Assembly (NCBI GenBank): GCA_034231615.1
Contig: CM067298.1
Span: 65,739,591-65,803,590, forward strand
DNA: 64,000 nucleotides
From: Meghimatium bilineatum
Lineage: Eukaryota; Mollusca; Gastropoda; Stylommatophora; Philomycidae
Reading direction: 5' to 3'
Shown one piece after another: positions 35,141 to 46,499 of this stretch (its first letter is position 1; each line of letters opens with the position of its first letter). The notes below the pieces were generated by a model that saw nothing but the letters and a program-made list of their open reading frames with translations, did no database searches and was not told the DNA's origin. Both the position numbers and the translations under genes were made by a program.

Positions 35141-35516
35141 GATGAGTGTCAACTAAGATGTACAATAAGAGTCGTTGAAAATACACGATGAGAGTCAGTA
35201 AAGATGTGCGTTGAGAGTCAGTAAGTAAAGTAAAGTTACCAAATATCATTTATTAATGCCGTAGGGGTCTGAGATGTTAACGATCTCACATTTCAGAGGC
35301 TCTGCAAATAAGGGCGGTAGCCATCTCCTCTCCCTCGCAGTCTTTACCACCCGGATTAATCCGGTACCCATTTAAGACTGGGTGGTCCAGGGTCCGTTGC
35401 GATCTGAAAAACATTTCCGCTTCAACTGGGGAATGAACCCAGGACCACTCATATGCGAAGCCAGTGTGCTAACCACTGCGCTACGCGGCCCCCAAAGATG
35501 CACCGTGAGAGTTATT
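35141..35516. repeat. 23-bp tandem repeat split by a SINE
   Basis: Units of 23 bp like gagtcagtaaagatgtgc run up to 35,224 and resume at 35,494 (aaagatgcaccgtga, gagttatt). The interrupted unit can be rejoined exactly across the SINE, leaving at most two or three duplicated bases. Confidence 0.75.
35225..35493 (-). mobile_element. SINE S1, most complete copy
   Basis: On the minus strand it begins gggggccgcgtagcgcagtg followed by gttagcacactgg (tRNA-like 5' end and A box). Then come cctgggttcattcccc (B box), the acccagtcttaaatgggtac centre and the cctacggcattaataaatg segment. The tail is (TTTAC)n. This shows S1 is tRNA-derived. It sits inside the 23-bp array. Confidence 0.9.
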
Positions 35517-35868
35517 GGAGATATATATTGCAGGTTAGAGTAATTATAGTGGAAAATAAGACACAATGACATTTATTTCCAGTGCGACACCGATGTGTCT
35601 CTGTGGACAGTCTCCATAAAACACAGAACATATTTTGCAGAACTGCACACTGTAACACACAGTGGTAGAAATCTATGGCCATGTGAAACAGCTCTGACGG
35701 ACAAGCTCCTCGCCCTGTCTCGGGGCTGGTGACCACAGAACAATTCATTAACTAAATCCATACCAACTATCATCACCTGTCCTCGGCTGTAGAAGAGGGG
35801 GAAAAAGGTACAATGAAACCTAGTACTGTACAATAGAATTCAGAAAGTTTTAGTGGAAGTTAAAACAA
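35517..35868. other. Unassigned DNA
   Basis: Overlapping short frames (35,512-35,833 minus) have Cys-rich translations but no recognisable family. Confidence 0.35.
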
Positions 35869-36233
35869 TGTTCAATCAATCAATCAATAAAACCCATAAC
35901 CCTTCAGGGTCGTAGGGGTACCACATTGGAAGCTTCAGCACACAGAGTCCTCCATCGAATTCTATCCTCAGCGATGCGGATGAGTGTGGAAATATCTTGC
36001 CCTGTCCATTCCTTGATGTTGTCTGTCCATGTCTTTATTTGTCCTCCTCTGCTTCTTCCACCCTCGATAGTTCCCTGCAGTATTGTTTTTGACAAGGAAT
36101 CATGCCTGCATACATGTCCGAACCATGCTAGTTTTCGTCGTTTCACTATTGAAAGCAATGGCTCCTGGACACCTGCACACATCTCTACTTTATTTCTTAC
36201 GTACACATAAACATCATTTATTAACACGTACAC
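35869..36233 (-). mobile_element. LINE-F: C-terminal tail with (TTGA)n end
   Basis: The minus-strand frame reads VKRRKLAWFGHVCRHDSLSK, TILQGTIEGGRSRGGQIKTW and DNIKEWTGQDIS. This is the very typical C-terminus of an L2/CR1-type LINE (RR.LAWFGHV.R....LSKTILQG..EG.R.RGRQ...W.DNIKEW). The frame is open for 109 codons. Past the coding end the strand carries attgattgattgat (35,873-35,887), the element's simple 3' tail. 5'-truncated. Confidence 0.85.
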
Positions 36234-36965
36234 ATTTATTTCTTATGTTCAATAAACATCACTGAAGACACACTGAAATAGAGGCGTCACAAGTGTGCAA
36301 GCCCTTCTACGCATCCCAAGTGGAGGACTAAAAAAAAGGGTCATCACTTTGTTTTTTTCTTTTCTTGGCAATAAGTAGATCTGGAAGAGTTATTTTACTG
36401 CTCGTTAACCCGGGGCGAGTGCACTCCGCGACCCCTACCCCACCACAGCCAACCACTACGTCTTTTCATTACAAACTAATAAAGGTTTACTTTTCTTATT
36501 ATCTTTCTTCATCCACTTGTATACAATTTCCTATTTTCGTCGTAAGAGTTTGCAAATGATGTGTGATCGTGAGTACAATCTTAGCTGCGCGTGTGTACTA
36601 CTGTGTGTGTTTATATGTGTATGATAAAATAATGTGGTCTTGAAAATGTGAAACTGAAGAGGAAACTATTGTATTGAGCCAGACTTCATTGTTGTAACCA
36701 AATTAATTTGTTACTTGACAGGGAGCCGTCATGCCTTGTGATCTTGTGATCGTAAGGTTTATTGAAATCCACTTTTTGTGTCATGCTTCCCTAAGCCTTT
36801 TATATGATCTCAGTGAGCAGATTTTTACCTTCATTATCATACTTCGGTGGCTCATTAGTGGAGCATGACGATTTATTGAATTTAAACGTATTTACATGGC
36901 GCTGCCGTGTCGCAGAACTTTGTGGCAGGTCTTTGTGACAGGATAAGTTGAATTTCCACCAAAGC
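36234..36965. other. Unassigned DNA
   Basis: A short GC-rich patch (ttaacccggggcgagtgcac, about 36,405-36,430) stands out but matches nothing I know. Confidence 0.35.
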
Positions 36966-37284
36966 GATTTTTTAATGATCATTCGTCATTATGACAGGAT
37001 AAATTCACCTTCCACAATACCTATTTTTATGACAGAATATGTCCATGTGACATGACAACTTGAGCTTGTAACGGACCTATTTTTATGATGATTCGTCAAT
37101 GTGACATGACAATTTGAGCTTTTAAAAGACCTATTTTTATGATGATTCGTCCATGTGACATAACAACTTGAGCTTGCAACGGACCTATTTGTATGATGAT
37201 TTGTCCATGTAACATGACAACTTGAGCCTGTAACGGACCTATTTTTATGAGACTAGTTCATGTGACAGGACAATTTGAGCTTGT
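36966..37284. repeat. 54-bp minisatellite, left part
   Basis: Units with cctatttttatgatgattcg, ccatgtgacatgacaacttg and agcttgtaacgga start at about 37,021, 37,077, 37,131 and 37,185, a strict 54-base spacing. Flanking units are degenerate. Confidence 0.9.
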
Positions 37285-37289
37285 CTGTC

Positions 37290-37475
37290 CATTTATCTAT
37301 TGTCTTTCTTTCTCTGCTTATGCTGTGAGGCATTGCAGAATTAAATGACGATCTGTTTTCGGGTTATTGCACGTTTGGTCGCTTAATATTCAGTAAAAAT
37401 GTGATGTGACGCATCAGAATGTTGGTAATTCCTTCAAGCCACCTTCTTCTTGGTCTTCCTCTTGATGTTTTCATG
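37290..37475 (-). mobile_element. LINE-J: short C-terminal scrap
   Basis: One minus-strand frame reads SRGRPRRRWLEGITNI, the GRP.RRW linker common at LINE protein ends. It sits between the two halves of the 54-bp array, so it inserted into that array. Very short. Confidence 0.5.
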
Positions 37476-37559
37476 TTCATGTTTTATGCTCTTGCCTCTG
37501 GTCAGTAAGGGTTCATTCTCATTAGGTGGCGAACGATTTCAATATCTATTTTTCAATGT

Positions 37560-37885
37560 TTTTGAACACTTATGTTGTTCACTTGAGCTTGTTATGGATC
37601 AATTTCTTGTGATGATTCGCCCGTGTGATATGATAACATGAAACTTTCACACCATCTATTTTAACGATTTTTCGTCTTCGTGAAATGATAGCGAGCTTCC
37701 AACGAAACTATGTTAAATGCTGATTTATTTTTGTGACCATGATTAAGTTGAACTTCCATGGAGGCATATTTTTTATTATAATTCACCTATGTGATAGTAT
37801 GGCTTGTGTCTCCACTAGACTTACGTTTTAAGGTGAATCTCCCTTGCGACTATATAACGTGAGTCTCCGCTGTACCTATTTTGTA
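37560..37885. repeat. 54-bp minisatellite, right part, decayed
   Basis: Resumes with cacttgagcttgttatggat and gtgatgattcgcccgtgtga, then units lose identity progressively to 37,885. Confidence 0.7.
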
Positions 37886-38664
37886 TAGTAAATCTCCTTG
37901 ATTTAACAAATTTATTGAGACTGAACGTGCGTCAACAATAATTGAATAAATTAAAATTAAATCATATTTCTGACGGTAATGTTCCAATTATTATTGTCGT
38001 AGTTGTTAGTCTGTCGTGTTTACACTAACGAGAAACATTTGACTATCCAACATGCACGCACACACACTCACACACACACATACACACACTTCAGTTGAAC
38101 CGACTGTAAGTAGAATAATAATAGTGTCTGGGATGCAGTGAACTTTAGTACGTATTTATCAGTTATCTTTCAGTTAATCTCTGTAGGTGCCATCGGTGTG
38201 CTACCAGGTCCCTAAAGGGAAACAAATAATCGCAAAATTGTGAACTGTTCTAGATGTTTAAGCGAAGAATAAAGAGGTCTGGGATTGAAATTCGCTGTTC
38301 CATCACATAGGTCATCGTGATCCAAAAGACATACTGATGTTGAATTTGTGAGTTCGAAAAGCATACATAACGCAGCCAATCTGTAAACCATGATAAGTGA
38401 AATTCATTTTACAGACTATATCCTGCTAACCAGAAGATGTTTGAGAACCGACGATAGAGAAGAAAATAATCGGTAGGACTTTCGAAAGTCAACTGTTACA
38501 TTCTGCTACATACAAGAGCCTGCCTGGTAATGATGTCCATTTTATTGGGGGGGAGGGGGTTGTGTAAACTATTGTCTATTGTCTTTCCCCAGTAGGGATG
38601 GGAGATTCAATTGTAGTTCCAGGGCCAGATGTGTCGCCTTGGTCGAGTCAATGTTTGTTCAAGG
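37886..38664. other. Unassigned DNA with a (CA)n patch
   Basis: A (CA)-rich microsatellite at 38,054-38,090 and a G-rich run at 38,549-38,560. No gene recognised. Confidence 0.45.
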
Positions 38665-39010
38665 TTATCTTGATGATTTTTAAAGTGTGTTTTCATCTTG
38701 ATCTTTGTGTGGAGACGTGATGGTAACAGTTGGTAAGTCACTGTGTTTTTTTCTGACACCTTTTTTTCTATTTCTCTGACTATTCTTCCATTTCAGGAAA
38801 AATATAATGCCTAGATATTTAAATTCCTTGGCTTGTTTCACTTTGTTATTGTCTATTGGTACATCCATTTGTGTTGCATTTTGCTGATTTTCAAAACTGT
38901 GTTTACTTTAGTTTTCATGTTGCACTTCTTACATTCTATTAGCAATGCATTGACGTGGTTTTGCTAAGTTTCTTCATTTTCGTAAAATAGATTTTTGATC
39001 GTTAGCAGAT
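38665..39010 (-). mobile_element. LINE-H: RT fragment
   Basis: The minus frame includes KVKQAKEFKYLGIIF, the post-YADD segment of a non-LTR RT, with further possible pieces up to about 39,000. Truncated and frame-broken. Confidence 0.6.
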
Positions 39011-39539
39011 GTTAGTTAGTTGATTTAATTATTAAGTTCCTCATCATATTTATTTGCAATGTTCTTCTTTGTTATCTTTTATGTTTTATTTTTTGTAATC
39101 GATGAGCATAAGTTTGGTTAAACGCAGGTAATGTATGGGAAGGAAATATTTCATCACAGCTGGGTTCCAGAAATGTACAGGACATCAGAAACATACATTG
39201 ATGTCCAAATAATACAATAATTCTAAACGTAATGTTGAAGACATCACGCTAAACCGCTAAACTGACAACAGCAAAAAGAACAACAATAGTACATTAATTT
39301 GAACTGTTCAGAATATGTTGATTGCGGGTCTTCTATTTGCAAAAACTATTTGAAAAACTTGCAAGAAATAATTTCTTTACACAGACGCACGCACGCAGCT
39401 AAGTAGGAGAATGATGAGTGGTTGAAATTCCCTTTTATGAGATAATAACATGATATTTAGTACCGTGAAACAAGAATAAATAATTTAGTACTAGTAAGTA
39501 AGCAAAGTAGACACCACACTAATATCAAGGAAAGAGAGA
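39011..39539. other. Unassigned AT-rich DNA
   Basis: Nothing recognised. Confidence 0.4.
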
Positions 39540-40320
39540 TCAACAGGTTTAGATCACATGATTATGTCAGTCAAACATCATAGCGTGGCACAAAATATTT
39601 TCTTCAATGCACAAACAACAAACATGATGCACATCTGCAGAGATGAAGGAACGCCTACAATAGTCATTGAAAAAGAACACCTAGAAAATGGTAGGAACTT
39701 AAAACATCTCGGGTCAACCATCAATACTACAAGAGATTTCTCTACAAAGATCAGAAAGAGATTAGCAATGGCCGTACAAAGAAAGCATCATAGATGAAAA
39801 AGTTATGGCGGAGGGAAAAAAGAAAAACAAGCTATATTTTCCCATTGGTAACTTGTGAGACGTGAGCAATTACATCTGGAATGGAAAGGAAAATATCGGC
39901 ATTCGAAATGGAATGTCACAGAAGGGTTCTAAGAACATCATGGACAGAGAGACGTAACAACCCACACGTCAACAAAGACCTGAACATAGAAGAAGACTAT
40001 AAATATATAAATAAATACTAATATTGATATATACCTCAAAGCTATACACATAGCACAATCTAAGATACTTCGGACATTTAAAGAAACAATGGTTTAGAAA
40101 GATCATTCACGGAGGGCAAAGTTCCAGGAAACAGAACAAGAGGCAGACGAAAATTACGATAGACAAATGGCATCGAATTCCTTCTGAACATGACATTAGA
40201 GGAAGCTGGTAAGCTTGCACAGAACCGAGAGACTTAAAAAGTGATATTGAGAACAACGTTCAGTAAAGGACACGTCACATAGAAGCACGAAAAAGTGGTT
40301 AGGCCGTACCTAATCATTCT
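39540..40320 (+). mobile_element. LINE-G: RT C-terminal third
   Basis: Plus-strand translation in order: NMMHICRDEGTPTIVIEKEH, LENGRNLKHLGSTINTTRDF, STKIRKRLAMAVQ. Then, in shifted frames, LVTCET.AITSGMERKISAF, MECHRRVLRTSWTERR, GKVPGNRTRGRRKLR, LEEAGKLAQNRE. This is a continuous LINE C-terminal third with several stops and frameshifts. No YADD is included. Confidence 0.8.
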
Positions 40321-40639
40321 ATAATTTCCTCAAATAAAGGTAATCAAACATTCTGCAACACCGAGTGATTGGCCTTGTTCATATTAAACAGCACTATTAC
40401 AATATACTTATAGTGATACCCCTCCTTCCTGAAGTATTATCTGTAGTTCGTCCCATAATTGATATTACTCAGTTGAAATTATTTTTCTCCAAAACTACTT
40501 GTTAGATCGAGAAGATCTTTTGGATCCAACTTGAATTTCTCCATGACCCAAATTAACTATTGTTTGCCCTTTAAAAATGTAACTGAATTAAACTATTCTC
40601 TCTATAAATTATACATTTATAAAGGTTTTGTCTATCTAT
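40321..40639. other. Unassigned DNA
   Basis: tttttctccaaaactacttg at about 40,481 relates to 15,958, a sign of a further dispersed repeat. Confidence 0.4.
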
Positions 40640-40750
40640 CTGTGTATACGCTATCGCCCTTATTTGCCTTGTGGCGTCAGAGGTGGAAGAGTTCTCTGGA
40701 GATAACCTTCTTGTGTGCTGTTTTTAAGCTTGTTACTGTGGCTTCTTTGA
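40640..40750. repeat. Dispersed repeat D2, partial relative
   Basis: ttgccttgtggcgtcagagg, agagttctctggagata and cttgtgtgctg parallel the start of D2 at 10,690. The remainder is lost. Confidence 0.5.
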
Positions 40751-42258
40751 TTTAAAGGTTTTGTGAATGTATGTAATTTGCCATATTTTTACAGTTTTAC
40801 ATACGAGTCTTTTGACAGTCCCGATTGATAATGGGAAGTACGCCTTATTTATTTATTGTTTTTTTTTCCTCTCCAACTTTTCATTGACGGTGATGTAAAA
40901 TACAAATATACGGACGACCTATAAGCACGATAAAATAAAAATATGTCAACCGGGATTGAATTATACTGCTGTGAAATGCAACTGAGTTTGTATTTCATGC
41001 GCATCAAGTTGATGCACTATAATACGGAAATCACGTGTATGTGCTGAAGAATCCAAAGTGATACCCCTACTACCCTGGAGTTACGGGTTCATAAATAGAT
41101 AGAATACGGAAATCACGTTTTCCTTGAGTACGAAATATGTCGTCGTTTGTCGTTTATTGAAAAGTTTCACTATTATTGAAAGACTTCGTAAATTTATTTG
41201 GCATGAATATCTTCGTGATTTTCATTGGTTTTTCTTTATGTGGATATGTTGTCAAGAGTTTTATCAATGAAAGGCACGGAAATACTAGAGTGGGGTTTAG
41301 AAGAGATATTGTTATGTCATTTAATGTCAATTTCGCTGTATTTTTGGTTGGATTACCTGATTCTATGCATTAATGTACAATGTGAGTACTATTTTTTGAT
41401 GCTTATGCAATATTTTATAGCAATAAATACTTTGTGCATTTTCCAAAATACCTATAAATTTGTAAAATATGAATTCCTACGGTCGTGTCACGACTATAAG
41501 GTCGTATAAGACTAACTACAAAATATGGTTTCATTGCATCAGATAGTTTTCGTGACAGGTGTGCTCAATTAAGTAACATGAATTATGAAACGAATTATAG
41601 TACCTTGTTCAGACCTGAAAGAACAACAAGTTTCAGATTTACACTGATAAAAAATATATTCGCTGAGAACTTGGGCACTGTGGTGACATTATACAACATA
41701 GATACGGTGTTTTACTGTACTAATGTCATAATAATACTTTTTAGCATTAAATAATACTGAAGAAACAATTTTACAATTTTACAAAAAGAAACAAAAATAC
41801 GGCAATTTTAAAAAAACGTGACAAGCCGCAAAAAGATGGTAGAGACGTGATTTCGGCGTTAATTCATCTGAATGTGTTTCCCAACGCGAAGTAGCTGTAT
41901 CGCTGCGAGTAAGTTGATCCAGGATAGGCTTACGTGCAGTGCGATTCTGTTCGTACACTTGAGACAGGACATGTCAATATGATTTTTCAGAGTGCAGTCT
42001 TCACACAGTTTTAATCAATCAACATCGAACAACATGGTGAGCTGCTACACTACATGAGGCAGGAATCTTGGCAACTGCGAACTTGTCAGGTGTGGGTGAA
42101 TGATAAATTTCACAAAAATAAACCAGGAAATGGACAGAAATATAGTGTGTTTTTTTATTGTATAGACATTGAATATCATAGAAAAGTAAGAATATTAATA
42201 TAGACGAAATAGACAGGTTTTACAAATAAATAGATATACAGATTTCAGTATAGCTATA
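40751..42258. other. Unassigned AT-rich DNA
   Basis: A 15-base direct repeat (atacggaaatcacgt) occurs at about 41,021 and 41,105. Short hydrophobic frames at 41,176-41,509 look like AT-rich noise. Confidence 0.4.
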
Positions 42259-42510
42259 TATATTTCAACAAAGTACAAATACATGCACATACAATTGAGG
42301 TGATAATGTATATTTCAGCAATCTACAAATACAAAGACATACAATTGAAGTAACTACGTATATTTAAACAAACTTCAAATACAAAGACATACAATTGAAG
42401 TAACTACGTATATTTCAACAAACTTCAAATACAAAGACATACAATTGAAGTAACTACGTATATTTCAACTATCTAGAAATATATGAACACAAAATTTACG
42501 TAACTATGCA
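42259..42510. repeat. 50-bp tandem repeat, 5 units
   Basis: Units like tatatttcaacaaacttcaa followed by atacaaagacatacaattga, strict 50-base spacing. The outer units are more diverged. It ends about ten bases before the next open frame. Confidence 0.9.
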
Positions 42511-42518
42511 TATTTGGG

Positions 42519-42779
42519 GTGCAAATGTTACAGCACTGCTCTCAGCGGACCCAGGATAAGCAGATAACCAAGATCCTAAAAGTATCTCCTCGTGGTGCAC
42601 CCTACAAACAGAAGTACAGCGACTCGTGCTACTTCTGGCAAACACTTGGGATCGATTCCGTCAATGTGGAGCTGAAGATGGAATGTGAATTGACTGCAAA
42701 GAGACAAGCAATATCTCAGACACTTCTGTGCCAGCACATACAACGGCACTGTCGACACACAGTGGCGCAAGACAATTAG
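42519..42779 (+). CDS. Possible terminal exon or small ORF, unknown product
   Basis: 86 codons, clearly richer in GC than both flanks, from MQMLQHCSQRTQDKQ to a tag stop. The translation is balanced and Cys-containing (SDSCYFWQTLGIDSVNVEL, MECELTAKRQAI, LLCQHIQRHCRHTVAQDN). A plausible splice acceptor (gcaaatgttacag) precedes the GC-rich part at 42,531, so the ATG may be accidental. A KR pair followed by Gln would suit prohormone processing, but there is no signal peptide here and I recognise no family. It could also be unrecognised transposon sequence. Confidence 0.3.
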   Translation: MQMLQHCSQRTQDKQITKILKVSPRGAPYKQKYSDSCYFWQTLGIDSVNVELKMECELTAKRQAISQTLLCQHIQRHCRHTVAQDN

Positions 42780-42924
42780 GCTTGAGCATTGGAGGAGAGA
42801 GTAATGCAATTGTCACAAAATTGACAGATGTCAAAACGAACTAGAACTATTGTCTAGAGTTAGAGTACGGTACTATCACATATATTAAAAAGCCGTAAAA
42901 CCGAACGGCACACTAAATATGAAA

Positions 42925-43500
42925 AGACTTTGAGTGTATGAGAGTTAGACCCATGTCCAACTTGTTATGCTACAAACTCGACAGCAGTGATAAAGTCGCT
43001 GTTTAGATGTTATATGGGTTGTAAACTTCGAGTTTATGAGAGTTAGACCCATGTCCAATTTGTTATGCTACAAACTAGACATCAATGATACGGTATGGGT
43101 TATAGATGTTATAAGACTTACAAACTTCGAATGTATGAAAGTGAGACCCATGTCCAACTTGTTATGCTACAAACTCGACAGCAGTGATAAAGTCGATGTT
43201 TAGATGTTATAGGGGATGTAAACTTGGAGTTTATGAGAGTTAGACCCATGTCCAACTTGTTATGCTACAAACTCGACAGCAGTGATAAAGTCGCTGTTTA
43301 GATGTTATATGGGTTGTAAACTTCGAGTTTATGAAAGTGAGACCCATGTCCAACTAGTTATGCTACAAACTAGACATCAATGATACAGTATGGGTTATAG
43401 ATGTTATAAGGCTTAAAAACTTCGAATGTATGAAAGTGAGACCCATGTCCAACTTGTTATGCTACAAACTCGACAACAATGATAACGTAGTAAAGTAGAG
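42925..43500. repeat. 98-bp satellite-like array in a 3-unit higher-order pattern
   Basis: acccatgtccaa recurs at 42,949, 43,047, 43,146, 43,243, 43,342 and 43,441 (97-99 bases apart). Units 1 and 4 carry cgacagcagtgataaagtcg with gctg. Units 2 and 5 carry tagacatcaatgatac. Units 3 and 6 are of the first type with private changes. Amplification therefore worked on a block of three units (about 295 bp). Confidence 0.9.
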
Positions 43501-43942
43501 GTTATAGATGACAGTCAGTTTTATTTTATTTTTATTTTCGCCTTAAACCAGATTATTAGATGACGTCAACAATTTAAGACAGACCAGACAGCCCAAGATT
43601 TTGTGATCTAGAAAATGAACTACTAGTTATCTGATGCTTCAGACTTATTTCCGGAATCTTGAAATTGTATACATTTGTTAACACCTCATTAAGTGTCTTA
43701 TTTATCTGTATGTGTGTGTGTTTATGCGTATAAGTTTGTGCATGAGTGTGCGCGCACGTGTGTAAATGCATGTGTGAATGCCTAGAGTAATGTTGTAAAT
43801 TGAGGTACCAGCTTTTCGACATTTTAATGAGGCTATTTAATTTTGCGCGGTTAGAATTTCCATATATAAACATTTCAAGAAATTTAAACTTCTGAATAAA
43901 TTGCGTTTTACTATTTTTCTCACCACTCTCACAAACATTTAT
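43501..43942. other. Unassigned DNA with a (TG)-rich patch
   Basis: TG/GT-rich simple sequence at 43,708-43,785 produces a His-rich minus frame. Not a gene. Confidence 0.5.
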
Positions 43943-44036
43943 TTACATTTCAGATATCCCATTTCAGACAATACATTTCAGATATCCCAACAATACATTC
44001 CAGATATCCTGACAATAAACCTCAGATATCCCAACA
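43943..44036. repeat. 22-bp tandem repeat, 4 units
   Basis: cagatatccc recurs at about 43,951, 43,979, 44,001 and 44,023 with linkers like aacaatacattt. Confidence 0.85.
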
Positions 44037-44562
44037 TTAGTTTCTGTTGCCACGGATCGATAATTTGTTCCTCAATTTACTAGGGACCCATGTGGGTGGT
44101 GAGGGTCACCTGTATCTTAATTAGTACGATATACATTTTTGCAGGTTAAGCATGTGCTGTCAAATGTTTAATGTGCCAAGATATGCCGTTGCTGTTTTAG
44201 TTTTGATTGTCCAGTAGACGCTGTACCAATCTGATTTTTATTTCCTGAGATTTAATGCTGATCGGTCATTGAATGCTCGTGGACCGGAATAAGTCCACGT
44301 AGCAATATTTTGTAAAACATTGCTCTGAAACAGTCTTGCTCTATTATGGCAATGATCAAGAAATGAGAATTTGATGAAGACTGCAACTCATTTCTGCAAC
44401 CTCCCAATGAACCTGATAACTAGATGGAGACATATACTGCAACTTATGTCTGCAACCTCAACCATCCAATATGCCTGATAACATAAGTACAATAATAGGT
44501 GGTAACTGCAGTGAAACTAAAATCCAACAGGCAAAAATGGGAAACTGGTGAAATTCTGCTAA
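44037..44562. other. Unassigned DNA
   Basis: An imperfect two-copy repeat (ctgcaact.at.tctgcaacct and cctgataac) lies at 44,383-44,476. Nothing else recognised. Confidence 0.4.
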
Positions 44563-44565
44563 TGA

Positions 44566-44640
44566 CTGCATACATAACACTCACAAAAATCGACGTTTCT
44601 ACCAAAATACTTTTGTCAAAACAATTTTCACAACATTTAT
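44566..44640 (-). repeat. Dispersed repeat D3, inverted copy
   Basis: On the minus strand: ttgacaaaagtattttggta, gaaacgtcgatttttgtga and gcagtcattagcag. It faces the plus-strand copy about 100 bases to its right. Confidence 0.6.
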
Positions 44641-44739
44641 ATTATAAAACGAGGAGTAAGCATTGCACAGTATAGTTTCACAATGTAAATATTTATATAT
44701 GTCATGTGAACGCGTACAGTGCCTTTCCCGCTGGTCTGT

Positions 44740-44850
44740 GTTATGTTGTGAACTAGTTCTTGATAAAGGTGTTTTCGGCGATGCGGCGATTCTCGTGTGT
44801 TATCATGTGTGTATCTTGTGATTAGCAAAACTTCATCACCATGTTTGATA
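44740..44850 (+). repeat. Dispersed repeat D3
   Basis: cttgataaaggtgttttcgg, gtgtgttatcatgtgtgt and gattagcaaaacttcatcac. The gaaacgtcg core is altered here. Confidence 0.6.
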
Positions 44851-44954
44851 GTTACCCAAACACAAAATACAAGCAGGATGTACTTATGAATAGTGGTTTG
44901 AGACAGTGGTGTGTTTTCTGAACTGAACAATTGTTATATGTCCAATATACGCAG

Positions 44955-46464
44955 AAACTAATCTTCATCATCATCAGGTGCCATGCCGGGTGGCGTAGGC
45001 GGTCATGGATCTCCACAGCTCTCGGTCCACAGTATTATGTATCAAAGTCGTTGTTGTTTCTTTGCCGTGCCAGGTTGTCAAACTGTCTAATATTTTCTCA
45101 CGTTGTCGCCCTCTGTCTCTGGTGCCTTCAATCTTGCCTGTTGTGATTATGTTCTCTAAACCTGCCTGTCTCATGAAGTGGCCAAAAAAAGAAGATTGCC
45201 TTTTTCTTATATTGTTGATTAAGGTCCGTTTCGCATTTAACTCTTTTAATACCTCTACATTAGTTTTTCTGGCAGTCCATGGTATTCTCAGCATTCTTCT
45301 GTAGAACCACATCTCTGTTGCCTCCAATCTCCCACTTTCCATTTTGTTTATTGTCCAAGACTCGCACCCATATGTTAGTATAGGGGTTATATAGCACTGA
45401 AGAACTCTCTCACCTTTAATGACAAGGTCATATTACACAGTATATTTTTCATTTTTCTGAATGTTGTTTTTGCCTGTCATATTCTGCATCTTATTTCTGT
45501 TGAACTTCTTCCATCTGCTGTTATAATTGTACCTAGATATTTGAATTGGTGGACCTGTTTTAATACTATATCATTCACTATGATCTTGCAAGGTGTGTTA
45601 TTTTCTTTCTTTGAAATAACCATTACTTCTGTTTTCTTGATATTTAGGAAGAGGCCTTTCTCTTTGCTTTCTGTGACTACTACTTTAATTAATTTTTGAA
45701 GGTCTTCCTCACTTTTTGCAATCAGAACAGTGTCATCCGCATATCTCAAATTATTTATGTTATGTCCTCCCACTGATATTCCTGGGATATCTACTATTGC
45801 ACGCAATATGTTTTCACTGTATAGAGAGAACAGGTCTGGTGAAAGCACGCATCCCTGTCTGACTCCTTGTTTTATTTGTTGAAAAGGGCCAAATTGCTTT
45901 CCTACTCTTATTGCTGCTGTTTGTTGCCAGTACATGTTCTTGATTATTTTTAAATCCTTGCTGTCAATGTTCAGATTCTCCAGCATGTGTATAATTTTGC
46001 TATGTTTAACTTTGTCAAAAGCTTTAGTGTAGTCTATAAAACAGAGGTACAGATCTGTTTTTACCTCTATAGACCTCTCTATTAGTGTTCTCAATATATA
46101 AATCGCATTGTTGGTGCCTTTGCCTTCTACAAATCCACATTGTTCAGGACTTATTTCTGGTTTTATTTTGTTTCTCACTCTCTTCATGATGATTCTGAGC
46201 AGTAGTTTGGTTATTTGGCTCATGAGGCTGATTGTACGGTGTTCTTCACATTCGGTGGTCCCTGGTTTCTTAGGTAATGCTATGAATATGGATCTCATTA
46301 AGTCATCGGGTATGTTTCCGCTGTTATATATGTCATTCAGCAATTTTGTGATTATTTCAACTCCAAAGTCATCTAAAGCTGCTAATTCTTCTAATGTGAT
46401 ATTGTCTGGACCTGGGGCTTTGCCATATTTCATGTGTCTTAGTTCCTCCCTAATATAAACTAAT
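44955..46464 (-). pseudogene. LINE-A copy 1: RT open reading frame, 5'-truncated, inactivated
   Basis: The RT frame is 45,477-46,529 on the minus strand (350 codons). RT motif [10 protein letters not shown] is at residues 164-172, motif [12 protein letters not shown] at 221-231, catalytic YADD at 263-266 and KYLGT at 330-334, all intact. A TGA stop at 45,477-45,479 and a frameshift near 45,405 cut off the C-terminal part, which continues as 44,974-45,342 (WFYRRMLRIPWTARKTNVEV, IRKRQSSFFGHFMRQAGLEN). The 3' tail is gatgatgatgaag. Likely flanking duplication is aaactaat at 44,955-44,962 and 46,457-46,464. If so, codons 1-24 are not LINE-A copy 1 at all. No endonuclease remains. Confidence 0.9.
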
Positions 46465-46499
46465 ATAACCCTAAATTCAGTGTTTGAGACTACATAGAG

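Noticed and set aside
42519..42779. Naming the 86-codon frame as a neuropeptide precursor because of KR-Q and paired cysteines
   Set aside because: No signal peptide, no recognised peptide family, and dibasic pairs are common by chance.
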